64,000 bases of DNA from Sanghuangporus weigelae (taxonomy: Eukaryota; Basidiomycota; Agaricomycetes; Hymenochaetales; Hymenochaetaceae), in the NCBI GenBank assembly GCA_033182465.1, contig CP137325.1, forward strand, positions 2,186,262-2,250,261. The letters are read 5' to 3'. Made by a program: the position numbers and the translations under genes. Below the pieces are notes generated by a model that had not been told where the DNA came from, did not search any database, and saw only the letters and a program-made list of their open reading frames with translations. Shown piece after piece: positions 1-11,177 of this stretch (within the stretch, counting starts at the first letter, position 1; every line of letters starts with the position of its first letter).

Positions 1-138
1 CTTCCTTACGCAAATGCACCACCCGTGGGAACAAAGAACGCATTTAGGTACAGATGTAAAGCGCTCAGGGAATGGGCCAGTGCTAGTAGCATGAAATACC
101 GAACTGTTCATCCTCCAATTTGCAAAATAACAAAGTAA

Positions 139-268
139 CACACCGGGCAAAAACTCATTCCGCGCCCTTAGAAATTTTGATCGGAACGGGTGAGCTCTCA
201 TCCGATTGGCTCTTTTTCCATTCTGGGTAACATTTTCACAGTTCGAAAATGAGTTTTTGCCCGGTGTG
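139..268. mobile_element. 130-bp MITE, PIF/Harbinger (Tourist)-like
   Basis: Perfect 21-bp terminal inverted repeats beginning CACACCGGGC occupy 139-159 and 248-268. They are flanked directly by a 3-bp TAA duplication at 136-138 and 269-271. A 3-bp TAA/TTA target duplication with a short non-coding interior is the standard signature of PIF/Harbinger-derived miniature elements. The interior has no ORF. The repeats are identical, which suggests recent insertion. I saw no second copy in this window. Confidence 0.85.
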
Positions 269-1074
269 TAACAAATACTAACAATCACTGGCAGAAGCCA
301 CAGTTTCAGCCGTTCTCGGTCCTGATCGTGTTCGAGTACGTGGACGGCATTAATTCTATCCTCCCGACATGTCCGTGTGAGAACTTGACTATGAAGAAGC
401 TCGAAGGAGATGATGGTCAATTGGAAACCGCCGCTATGTGTACGTACAGCAGTAGTGTACTACGCGCGCCTATGTCTTCACTTGGAGACGACGATCATTT
501 ACGTTGGGCATACAGATGGGGGCTCGGGGATTCCCGAAATTTCGTAATGGTCAAACTTCTTCATCTCGCCTCCGAGTCGTTCATGCGGACAGGCATGTGC
601 CCGCTACAAGATTTCGCTGCAGAACAACGCGACATATCTCCGCGAATTCGCCCACGCGCGCGTGCTGCATGTTTAGGTTTCGCTGTTCCAATCTAAGCCA
701 ATGAAGAAATGTCCTGGCCTATTTTGTTCCAGCAGTATTAATCCAGATATCGATGGGGGATCAGATAAGTTCAGCCTTTCTTCTGAAGTCTCGAAAGGTC
801 TGGCTGTGCAAATACTGTCATGCGATAGAGCTGGACATCTGCAATCGCCTCCCTGTAGACTAGCTGGAGCTTAAGAAGGCCTATACGTATTATTGTCTCT
901 CCATCTCTCCATCTTCCGACGAGTTTGACCTCCTCGCGCTCTAACAGTATGTGATTTACTGCCATCCTCCGTCTCCGCAAGATCGCTGAGCCCTGACAAC
1001 CAGTACACATTCTTTTAAGCGAGTTCGTGAAAATTAGCGGTGCTTTTTGCAACTAATCTCAACATGCTCGCTAG
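269..1074. other. Region with no firm gene; possible decayed exons
   Basis: A plus-strand open stretch (about 300-696) and a minus-strand open stretch (771-1052) exist, but neither shows a recognisable domain or a convincing splice structure. The plus stretch lacks an ATG at its beginning. Because a 3' exon of a domain family follows at 1075, this DNA may hold the worn 5' part of that gene, but I could not trace it. Confidence 0.3.
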
Positions 1075-1436
1075 TGCCATCGGAATCGTACGAGCAAGTG
1101 GATCAGCCATTGGACTATAAGTCAAATGGGACTGTGACCCGGATGTCGCGCAACCGCATTTCCTGCAGCTTCGTCGTTGACGGCTATCAGATGACATTTG
1201 ATGCGACGTTGAACCCCGCAATGGCTCCATTCACATCGAAAAGCGCGTTCATATTGTACGGCGATGAAGACGACTTGACCGGAACGTACGCATACAGGGG
1301 CCATATCGGTCATACCGATTTCGAAATCATTATTGCGAGTGACGTGAAGACAATTGCTATCATCTCGGGGGAGCTCAACAATCCGCTTAACGCGAAGAAC
1401 CAAGTTCAGGGTTCCGGAACCTGGATGAGCACTTAG
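1075..1436 (+). CDS. Partial gene: lone copy of the DDLTGT beta-rich domain (copy A)
   Basis: An open frame ends at TAG 1434-1436. It encodes a roughly 105-residue domain also found at the C-terminus of the kinase gene (to 8123) and twice in the gene at 10050-11177. Shared landmarks are VDGYxMTFDA, a Tyr/Asp-rich strand leading into DDLTGT, a following YxGxxG, and the end GSGTWMST. The frame has no ATG before 1143. A branch-like CTAAT followed by CTAG at 1071-1074 suggests a splice acceptor with the exon starting at 1075. The upstream exons are not identifiable, so the gene is either 5' truncated or has highly divergent first exons. The function of the domain is unknown; alternating hydrophobic and polar stretches suggest a beta-sandwich or beta-barrel. 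Confidence 0.5.
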
Positions 1437-1939
1437 CAGTATGTTCAAAGATTCCTACTAAAGTTGCGACCTAAACTATTTTCAGTTTCTCTAGGAATAA
1501 TATCGAGTGTTCTGTCAGCTGTCGTGATCATGTATATTGCAATCGAACTGAGTTTATGAAAGAGCATACTATTGTACCTGCGATTGCGCTGCGTGACTTT
1601 TGAAATTCGAGTTACAGCACAGCAATTTACCTGAACTTGATCCCAAATCGGCATTTGTGTGTATCAAGTTTCTAATATCAAAGTGTTCAAGGTCGTGCTT
1701 CGATGGATGTACAGAGATCGAGTTGGGTTTCATATATCACTCACTTTTGGGGAGTGACAAATGGGAGTGATCTTCTCGATAGGAGTGAGACAGTGTTCGA
1801 AAAAAGCTGAACATTGAATATTCGATAGTCCGGGCCCAAATGCAATAGATTACTTCTAATTCCTAAGTAGATACATGCGTTTTGAAACATAGAATGGCGA
1901 CAAAACAAAGAGTAACTTCTGCAGTCCTAGTAACAGAGT
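1437..1939. other. Intergenic, no gene seen
   Basis: Convergent gap between the lone domain exon and the 3' end of the NLR gene. It includes three close GGGAGTGA-like direct repeats around 1755-1790. No coding or RNA feature is apparent. Confidence 0.5.
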
Positions 1940-4900
1940 TCAAGAAAGAAAGTTGATTCGTTCATGCACAGAAACCCAGCTCTTCCCACGATAGATACAT
2001 CTCCAATCGAGTCTCCTTCCATGCTCTGATACCTGATCAGTGTGTGATCTACTGAGATGCCGCAAGAAAGGACGATAATCTAAAGGAACCCATAATATCA
2101 AATCCCCACCAGGCATTCGGATCCATCCATCGTCTTCCATCACCAGAGGTCCAGGTTCAGGTCGAAACGAGGGAAGGACAGACTTTAAAGTAGGAGAAAT
2201 CATTGCAGGCCACCATGTAGGAATAGCCATGTAACAATGCAGCTCTGAGTCCCAAAACTCCTCTCCACGTCTAACCAGCTCCTTCTGATCACCATTGGAT
2301 GAATCCCAGATTATTAGCGTCCCGTCCGGAGAACCTGAACCAATTCTTTCTCCGCCCGAAGAGAACTCGACAGAGGTTACACTCGTTGAATGCCCTTTCA
2401 AAGGACCACAGATCCGATCACCGGTATCATAATTCCAAAGAATGATCTCCCCCTTTTCTGATGCAGAAACGATGCAATTTCCATCTGCAGAGAACGAAAC
2501 GGCCGTCACAGGACCGTCGTGGCCACGGAACGGCTTCCCGATCTGGCGGCAATCCGAAGTATCACAGACCCTGACGGTTCTGTCAGAGCACCCCAAAACG
2601 ATTTTACTGCCGTCCGTAGAGTATCGCAAAGAGTTAATGATGCAGCGTTTATTACCAGTGGTGACCGACCAGGGATCGCAAAGCGTCTCCCCAGTCTGAG
2701 CATCCCAAATCGTCAACGCGGAGCCCACTGAAGCAATCTTCCTTCCATCCGGAGAGAATTGAAGTGCTGAGACATAACCTGCGTTCATCTTGAAAGGTTC
2801 ACCTAATGGCTCCAGACTTTCTGCGTCCCAGACGCACAAAACTCCATCATCTGATCCAGATACCAATTTGGTTCCATCCGGAGAATACGCGACTGCACGA
2901 ACGAAGGACTTGTGACCTTGTTTAGGAGTTCCCATTGGAGCACCGGTCTGCGCGTCCCAAATCCTAATTGTACCATCTTCACGTCCGGATGCCATTCTCT
3001 CTTTATTAAGTGATTGGGTAACGGCGTTAGCAAATTTGACTGGATTCCAATCCCGCCGAGTGTCACGGACTACCCAAAATGCGTCCCGCGTCTCGATGGA
3101 CGTCTCGGTATCCTCGGAAAGTAAGGGGAAGTGGCATCGGAAATCACCTGCTACATGTTTGTGTATGAAGGAATTCTCAAAGCTCCACGACAATGCAGAT
3201 ACGTAGACATGCGGTGTGCTCGTCTTTAGGGCGTCATGAAAGTCGTCGAGAAAAGTTACCAATTCCGAGGCAGCGATAACAATGTCTGGATTATCCTAGG
3301 GAATCGGTTTGTTAGGTCAAAAGCCTACGGATTCGTTCAGTACGACTACTCACCTGGAAATATCCTCGACACTTCAGGAGCGTGTCCCGCCCTACGTCTA
3401 GGGCAGATAGTAGGCTTAGAATCTCGATATAATATAGAATTCTGGGAGAACACAGCAGGTCCGCCACGTAGTGCTGTAGTACGCGACCATCCCCTCCCTG
3501 AGTGGCGTGATCCATCCAGAACGAGCAGCTGTATTGCAAAATTTCCGAGATGTTTGATTTGATTCTGCACTCCAGGTCCGGGATGGCCTTGTTCTCAACG
3601 TATGACGATTCCAGTTCACAGATGTTGAACGTGAGATTGTCTCGCACCGTATCGAGGCAGCGTCGTGCAATCACGATATTAATCAAGCCGATGTCAACAG
3701 AGATCCATCCGGACCTGCTGCGACTTTGCATGAAACCAAGGAAGGACTTCAACGGGAAAATCAGATGAAGTGTGTGTCCCGAGTCCGCGAACAGTAAGGG
3801 TTTCAGAGAAGCAATGCCATCGTGGATCGCGGTGGCAGTAAGCTCAGGATGAAATGGTTCCAGGAAATGAACGAGAGCATTCTCGGTCAACGGTCTGTTC
3901 AGGGAAATGCAAGAAGTGACTGCCAGTACGTTCCGAGCTAGGGGCATCATATCGACGTCATGGCGCTGTTTGCCTAACACGTTGCTGATAAACCGATGGT
4001 AAAGCATGTCGCAAGCGAGGGGGTTTGACGGCTGATCGGAGGCGGAAGGCTTCTCGTCGGTTTGATGCCCAAAAGAAGATTGTGCTACAAACTCCTCTAT
4101 CTCTCCTCGTAGATCGTACGGAGGATAGTTGAGGACCAATTGATTAGCGTCGTTGAACTCGAAGCAATCTTCGAGTTCCGGTGGTCTTCTGCTGCACACG
4201 AACACTTTAAGCCAGGGGACCAGAGTCGAAATATCTCTGACAAAACCGGCAAGAGTTCTCCTCGCGGGTATAGAGTCGCATGATTCGTCCAGCCCATCAA
4301 GTACGATGATCAACTGTCGTTCACGAGGTGGCCGTGAGTCCGACGACTTGCCTTGGTATAGCTTATTTAAAGGGTTTCTGAATAGAAGTTCGAACTGAGA
4401 TTCCAATCCTGTGTGAATCGCACGTTCGTCGTGGCCTTCGAGGATGTCGAGAATCTCAGCGCGATAATCAGCATGCCATTTCGCTAGCTGATACGCTAGG
4501 GTTGGAATAAGCCTCTCCGCCTGTCGACGATCTCGATCATTCTTGTCCCAAAAGAAGCAAGCTGCAAGGCGGTCTTCTTCGTCAAGGACCCTCGCCACCG
4601 TGTGAGCTATGGTTGTTTTCCCGGTTCCTTCTTCTCCGTACAACCAGAAGAGACTGGAGGTTTGATAGCACCATTCCTTGACTTTGCAGAGTACGACCTT
4701 CCTCGTGTTCTCGAAACACGTTTTCCCCGGGTCGTAAAATGCATTAGGAACTGGGAGAAGCTGAGACAGAATGAGATGCTCAGTCCTCGAATCTACATAG
4801 ATATGTGAATGCGATTGAGTCGAAGGCGCGGGGACCCGTACCAATCTTCAGTGCCGTTTTCCATATCTCGACCCTGAGGCACCATTCGAAGGTCTCCTTC

Positions 4901-6109
4901 AGTTTCCCGAACTGCTCTTTATAAGAGTCTATCTCTCCCATTCGGTCTACAAGCAGATCACCTGAAAATTCAGCAGATTAGATTCCACGTTACCAGAACA
5001 TGGCAACTTCTTAGATGATACAACATACCTAGGACCGTCTCCGACGAATACTTAATTATCGATCGTGCGACTTTCTCAAAAAGCACGAGTATGTCATACG
5101 CCGTCCTTTCGACAATCGTGCTCCTCAGTCTGTCCGTGTGAAGATCCGTGAAGGGTAAGAAAGACGCTATATCGGAAATGAGACTCGTTGCCGCTGCATG
5201 GACTTCACGTTGCCGTTTGCACATCTAGACATAAGTAATTAGCACATAGGGTCATAGATCTTGAGGTCGACTAGCGTACTTCATACAACACAGTGACGGC
5301 CGAAACGGCAGCACTGACAGCAGGGTTAATCTGCTGAAATATGAGCCCATGAGTTGTATTCATTTCGTAAGTTACGTACCTCAGTCATGGGTTCGACAAA
5401 GCGGGAAATTCGGTTTAGAACATCGCAGGCCTTCCCGAGTCTTTCTAGAAACACTTTCATAGTGGATAAGCGTTGCTGTGATTCCTCCAGAAGGCGTCGA
5501 ATGATGTCGATAAACTAGAAAGCTGGATGGTCATCCACTAGTAGTCCAAAGGTTAGACAGTCCCTACCGGACCAGAATCCTTGCGCTCTACAATGACGCG
5601 AATTCTTGATGATCCAACGGAGTAGCAAGCATGTGTTGTATTTCCATCCAGCTCGCGTATATTAAAATCAGGAAAACCGATTTTCTTGTCCGAAAGAAAG
5701 AGGCGACGTTTCACAAGGCAGAGGCTAAGTTTCGACGTTGAGCTAAACTTTCTGCAAATTTGAAATTATTTTCACTATGTCCAAACGAAATCTATGAAAT
5801 CCGCTCACTGTTCAATTGCCCAGTCGATTTCTTCCCTTCCCCTATACTTCCTTGACTTGAAGATACGCCCGTCGTCCACCTTCAATATGACAAAGAAAGT
5901 GCCTTTCTTCTTTGCCTCTTCGAAGCTTGCCTTAATACCTGAATAATATCGACATCTATTCAAGCTCTACAACCAAGTCTAATCCACTGATCCTCGTACT
6001 TTGAACATGGATGAAACTAGGAGCAAAACAGATTAGCTGTCCAAGCAACTGCTGGAGTTGGTACTCACTCATTTTTTGATCCACACTGCGTCGATGCCGA
6101 GGGAGGCAT
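1940..6109 (-). CDS. C2-NACHT-WD40 NLR-type protein
   Basis: Ten exons: 6069-6109, 6000-6016, 5809-5938, 5568-5751, 5380-5514, 5280-5333, 5029-5224, 4842-4961, 3354-4792 and 1940-3295. All have GT-AG introns of 46-67 nt and give 1223 aa in frame. The N-terminus (first ~120 aa) reads like the C2-like domain of Agaricomycete STAND proteins. An alpha-helical linker follows, then a NACHT domain with Walker A GEEGTGKTT and Walker B LIIVLDGLDES. The last exon carries about six WD40 blades with WDAQTG-type ends, then a tail in the pattern GWI..GG.LILWVP typical of this family. It is probably a cytosolic ATP-switching sensor in non-self recognition or heterokaryon incompatibility. That role is known for NACHT-WD40 proteins such as Podospora HET-E and is inferred here. 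The gene is divergent from the kinase gene starting at 6475. The blades are diverged from each other rather than near-identical. Confidence 0.9.
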
Positions 6110-6474
6110 GAGAAATGTTTAGCTAAAACTCGGAGAAACAAGCGAAGACGAGTCTTTCGCTGCCTATGGATTCGATGCTCAGAGAGCCAGTTGCGCAATG
6201 GTGACTCCATAAGAGCTGCGAAAAACGAGGCCAACGGACAATCCGCGAGCCGGAGCAAGCAGGCACTAGAAGTCTCGTTATGGAGAACACGGTGTTCCTT
6301 GCAACTTTATAAGAGTTCATTGAGAGAAGCTTGAATTGCGAAAGCTCTGGGGATTACACGTTTACATAATGTGATTATCAGTATCTTCTGATTCTTCTCA
6401 CAGTATCGTGTTCCTGTCCTGTCGTCGGTCGCTTCAAATTTTATTTGTCTGTCTTCGAGCTATTTTTTTTTCTT
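6110..6474. promoter_or_regulatory. Shared divergent promoter region, NLR / kinase
   Basis: Only 365 bp separate the start codons of the minus-strand NLR and the plus-strand kinase. A TTATAAAG motif on the minus strand lies near 6303-6310. On the plus strand there is a pyrimidine-rich stretch just before the kinase ATG. Co-regulation is inferred from geometry only. Confidence 0.45.
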
Positions 6475-8123
6475 ATGCCGGATAGCTTACTGCAATGCCT
6501 CAGTGATGCGTCTCGGAGCGACGAAATCCATCAAGTCACGACTGGCAGCACTGTTTACCCCGACACCATTCGTAATCTCCTGGCGAAATGCAGGCATTTA
6601 GATCTTACAGGACGTGCGGTTGAAATCGGTGGGCAAGTCGGTCACGGTGGCACAAGTGATCTCTTTCTAGGCAGTTTGAGACTTGAGAATGGGAAGGAGT
6701 GCAGGGTGGCGGTTAAAAGATTGCGGATTTATGCAATGAGAAACGGGAAATCTGAAAAAGTGCGCTCTTCAATTTGACATGCCCATGCAGCGCATTGATG
6801 CTTCTTCCATACGATAAGGCTCTTGCAAAGGAGCTATACGTATGGTCAAAATTGAATCACCCCCGAATTTTACGTCTGGAGGGACTCTACGTCGATGGAA
6901 ATTATCCGCATCTGATATCTCCTTGGATGACAAACGGCACCGCTCTCAGCTATTTGGAAAGAAATCGATGTGCAGACGTTGTGCATATGGTGAGGATCTC
7001 CAGTTTTTAATCTTTCACGTGGGCTAACGTCTGATATAGGTCACTGGAATTACGGAAGGCATCGCATACTTGCACGCGCAGAAAATCGTCCATTCAGACA
7101 TCAAACCGGTACACATTCATTCTTCTTGATTTCAGGGCATATGTTGATCATAGAACATGATCAGGACAATGTCTTGATAGACGATTCCGGAGAACCACTT
7201 CTGTGCGACTTTGGGATGTCTCGGATGCTCGAAAAGCCCGATACATATCCGATCAGCAACACTACAACGACCGATGGAGTACGTGGCACCATAAGATATA
7301 TGTCGAAAGAACTCTTTAAGGAAAACGCATCTCTCACAGAGTCATCAGACATTTGGGCGTTCGGAATGACAGTCTACGTGAGCCGGGTTCATCCTTGCTA
7401 ATGAGAATGCCGCACGTAACAGCTCATTAGACTCTTCTTACAAGACATCAGCCTTACGAAAATTTGACGACAGAGGTGCAAGTCCTGCTAGCGATAGTGG
7501 ACGGAACGCTACCTTCCTGGCCGGAAGACATTGGAACGTGGTCGACTGCAAATCAATCCCTCTCCCGCATGTGCCAACGCTGCTGGGAGGAGCCGATGAT
7601 GAGACCGGATATCGGTACATTGTTAAGGGAGCTTCTACAGGTGAACAGACATGAGAGTCCCATCATCACAGATACAACTTGTGTGGAGCAACCACTAGAA
7701 TCGCAGGGAGCAGACAGAGATTCCGTGTTCGCACCGGGTAGAATCGCACTCATTGATACTTTATTTGGTCCTAATGCTATTCTTCTAGATGAAAATTTAC
7801 CTCGAAGAAGATTCGAAGCCACTGGGACTGCTCAACACATGTCATACGATAGGCTCAGGTGTGACTTTGCCGTAGACGGCTATCGAATGACATTTGATGC
7901 TTCGAATAGTCTGGGCCTGCCTCAGTTCTCTTCGAAACCCGCGCGAATTTTCTACGACGATGCTGACGAATTGACCGGAACGCAAGGCTACTCGGGCTTC
8001 GTTGGAGTCAATTCCTATACGCTCACTTTAGATAACGGGGCGGTGATCATCGGGCATCTCGACGCTTCACATCGGGAGAGTATGAACCGAATTTTAGGAT
8101 CGGGTATCTGGATCAGTACGTAG
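6475..8123 (+). CDS. Protein kinase with C-terminal DDLTGT domain (copy B)
   Basis: Five exons: 6475-6759, 6819-6989, 7040-7108, 7165-7377 and 7431-8123, giving 476 aa. The kinase domain has a Gly-rich loop (GHGGTSDLF), the VAVKRL lysine, a catalytic loop HSDIKPDN in place of the usual HRDxKPxN, DFG at DFGMSRM, and an APE-region equivalent SKEL. The ordering resembles the TKL-like kinases expanded in Agaricomycetes. After a ~60-residue linker, residues ~365-476 form the same beta-rich domain as at 1075-1436, ending GSGIWIST. Intron 1 ends in AAG rather than the more usual CAG/TAG, so that acceptor is the least certain. The His-Ser-Asp change removes the Arg of RD kinases but keeps the catalytic Asp, so activity is possible. 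The pairing with an NLR and the shared unknown domain suggest a signalling role in the same locus; this is inference. Confidence 0.82.
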
Positions 8124-10049
8124 AAAGTGTTCAGCACTATCTCCACTTGCATCATATATTTAAATTTGTCTTGCACTAATGATATGGAAGCGTTAAAAAA
8201 GGGATGACTCATCTCAATGGCAGTAAACTTACTACCTCCAGGAATGGCTCTGGTATAACTCTGTTTGAGAGAACAAAACTACTGACAGGCGTGTTACACG
8301 TGGTAGGCCGGATAGGCTAGATGTAAAATGAATCATACTAGCTGAAACGTTACAGCGTCGTGGTAAGTGCAAGGCTGCCTCAAAGTCCTCTTCAACATTA
8401 ATCTTCTCTTAAGAATGAATGAATTCCACGCACTGAACGCTCGCCAGAAGTCGTGTCCACCACGTGTAGCCGTCGTGAAGTTTTGCACCAAAACACGCGA
8501 AATACACTGCCTTCCCGGTTCATGGAACGTTGGAAGACGCCTCCTTGTGCTTGTGACCATTCCTAGCATTACGTTATCGATTAAATGCGTCTAATAATCT
8601 TGATTCTGGCCCTAATTATGAGGAAACGGAAATTTCGAGTCTGTAAGCGAATGTTCAACTAATTGACAGGATTCGTTTGCACGTTGCGAATGCGTTCGCC
8701 CGAGAAAAGATGCGATGTCGGGTTGGTATAAGTACGTGCCTGGAGTGCACTTGATACATTCTTTCTGGACTCCGTTCTCCCACCGGTACACGGTGCCTCT
8801 TCGTTAAGCCACTCGTCCCATAATGTCATGATATTTTGCACGAATTCTGCTGTTGCTCTTAATCAGTGATTTGTCGAGAGTATCTACCTTACCTGCATTT
8901 GCTCCTTTCCCAATCCACAGAAGTCAATAAATCAGAGTTTTACGGGTAATCAAATACTGTTGTCTTGATTGAACTGCCCTAGTGTTCAATACGATGCAAT
9001 TCTTCGATCAACTAAACATACACCTGGTGACAGTATCTGAATAGGAAGAATACGGACTCGAACCTAGATTCTTGGTATTTGTACCTTAAGACAAAGATAC
9101 CGCGAAGAAAATCAGCATCAAGAACTTGAAGATGTGCGTGGTCAGATTGGAGTTGCCGCCAGCCTCGAAACGATATACTCAACTTATTGATACTTGTGAC
9201 AAATGTGGGCAAAAGCCCAGGAGTGTATCTCAAAAGACACAGAATGCATTAAATATATATACTTGATCTCTCTCTTGCGCAAGATAATCTATCGGGTCTT
9301 GAGTCTGGCCCTTGGCTCAAAATAAGCCCCCCGAGGTACAGCGATCTAGAATCGGATTCGGCTGTGTAACCTAGACAATCAGATAAGGCATATCTAATCT
9401 CAAGAAGAACTCTGTACACGTTAGGCGAAAGAAGTTCATTCAGACTACTGACCCCGTTCCGAAGGAGTTGCACACACACTAATTTTCTCGATTTCAAGGT
9501 AGTCCAGTGCGAATCAGGCAGTCAGCAGATGTTAGTAAAATAGACGAAATCAATGATCCTGAAGATAAGCAGACTAATGTTGGTCAAAACCTTTATGCTC
9601 TTTCAGCCCATAAAGACCAATGGCATATATTGAAGTTGAACTAGAGATTCAACAAACAAATTCCACGTGACCAGTAAGCCGCGCAATATAACAATTTTCC
9701 CCCAACCCTGACGTCGCCATAGCCTCTTGCGCGTTAAAAACAAAGGCGAACCACTCCCTTGAGGTTTCTGAGGTCCGTCCATGTGTCAACCTGCTCGTGG
9801 CCTTCATTCGGCACCAGTGAACTTCAGCAATGGAGGTCCTGGCTAGGTTTGCGGAAGAAAACAAAAGACCTCTGGCATGTTAGGTGCGTTCGACACGCAT
9901 GTCCATAGGCATAGTACTGACCGAGTCAACAAAGAAACCTCGCGTATACGATATAAGATGCTTAGCGGCTTGCATACAGCTCGCCTCTCAGCTTCCTTCC
10001 GATTGTCCTCTTAGCGTGCTCTCCATCAAATCCACGTCGACCAACTCCC
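8124..10049. other. Intergenic, gene fragments only
   Basis: Several minus-strand open stretches occur (8659-8841, 9012-9233, 9249-9497, 9649-9864). They cannot be spliced into a recognisable product. Some read like worn coding sequence but show no motif I can name. A CT-rich tract at about 10060-10140 belongs to the next gene's first exon. Confidence 0.35.
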
Positions 10050-11177
10050 ATGTTTCTATTCGCCCTTTCCATACTCTTTTTTCAGCTACTACTACTGTTC
10101 ACTCTCATTATCCCTATTCTTTTTGCATTGTTTCCTTTTCCTTCGGATGATCCAGAGGAAACGATTTTTGTCGAGGTGCTGGTGACCACATTCCTTTAGC
10201 AAAATTGAAGCTGACCCCCACATTTCAGGTTCAAACGGTGGATGATGAAAATCCGGTATTTACCGCTAGACTTGCTTTACAATATCGCAAAGTCGTGCCG
10301 AAGTCAAGTTCTACTCCGTGAGTCTGACCTGCATTCTATATCAACTTGTATCCTGACATTTGTCCTCTTCACCAGCAGTATATGCGGCGGCCCATGGGAC
10401 GATCGATCCTTAAAAGAAGGATGCTCTGGGGCACCGCATTCATTAATACCTTCCGAAGGTAGGTATTCTCTGTATGGAGATTTCTACGTCTCTTACTATG
10501 TTGGATTAGCAGCTTGCCCGGACCCTAACTGGGAGCATTCTGCTTCTGGGCGAGTCGAGATACCTAGCAATAATGCCACACTCTGGACTTTCCGCATAGA
10601 CGAGAAGGATGTAATGTTCTGTGGGATCCTGGCTCCATCCATGCGTAGAGGTTCATCTATGGATGCAAGTATTCATTTCAACGACGTCGACGACCTTACC
10701 GGAACAAGCTATTTTCTTGGTCGATTTTCCACACCGTATTTCCTTATCAGGGTATTTTCATGCGGGACACATAAAGAGGTGGCACAAATCAAAGGCGAAT
10801 TCAAATTCCCCAAATACGAATCGCAAGGTGTATGCGATCAGCTAAGCGGCTGGGATGTCCATGCGCCGTCGCGATTTCATCACACCGATAGGATTCGATT
10901 GTCAGGACGCGTCGAGGTGCCTTCCTGTAGCAACACTCGTTGTACAATCCTCACTCACAAGGAAGAAATGATGGTCTCTGTGTCAGCATCCCCATCACCA
11001 TTTTTCCCAGCGAATGCCAACATCTCGAACGCGGACATGAGTTTTCACTCTCCTGGAGTCTCTGTCTCTTTCACATATCATTCAGTAACGCAGGTTGCAA
11101 TAGTAGAAGGGCACTCTAGACGATCCGTAACCGATGCGGTCGACGTTATCGGGGCGGGTCCTTGGGTCACGTCGTAG
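10050..11177 (+). CDS. Membrane-anchored protein with two tandem DDLTGT-type domains (copies C1, C2)
   Basis: Three exons: 10050-10175, 10229-10317 and 10376-11177, giving 338 aa. Residues 1-~30 are an uninterrupted Leu/Phe/Ile-rich segment, either a signal anchor or one membrane span. Two related ~100-residue units follow. C1 begins SGRVEIPS and has DDLTGT and an IKGEF strand. C2 begins SGRVEVPS, lacks the DDLTGT core, and ends GAGPWVTS. The unit starts match so closely that an internal duplication is clear. Compared with copies A and B, both units are more diverged and gained Cys residues (CGIL, CGTH, CDQL, CSNTRC), consistent with an extracytoplasmic location. Function unknown; a surface or secretory-pathway binding protein is the best guess. 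Confidence 0.72.
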
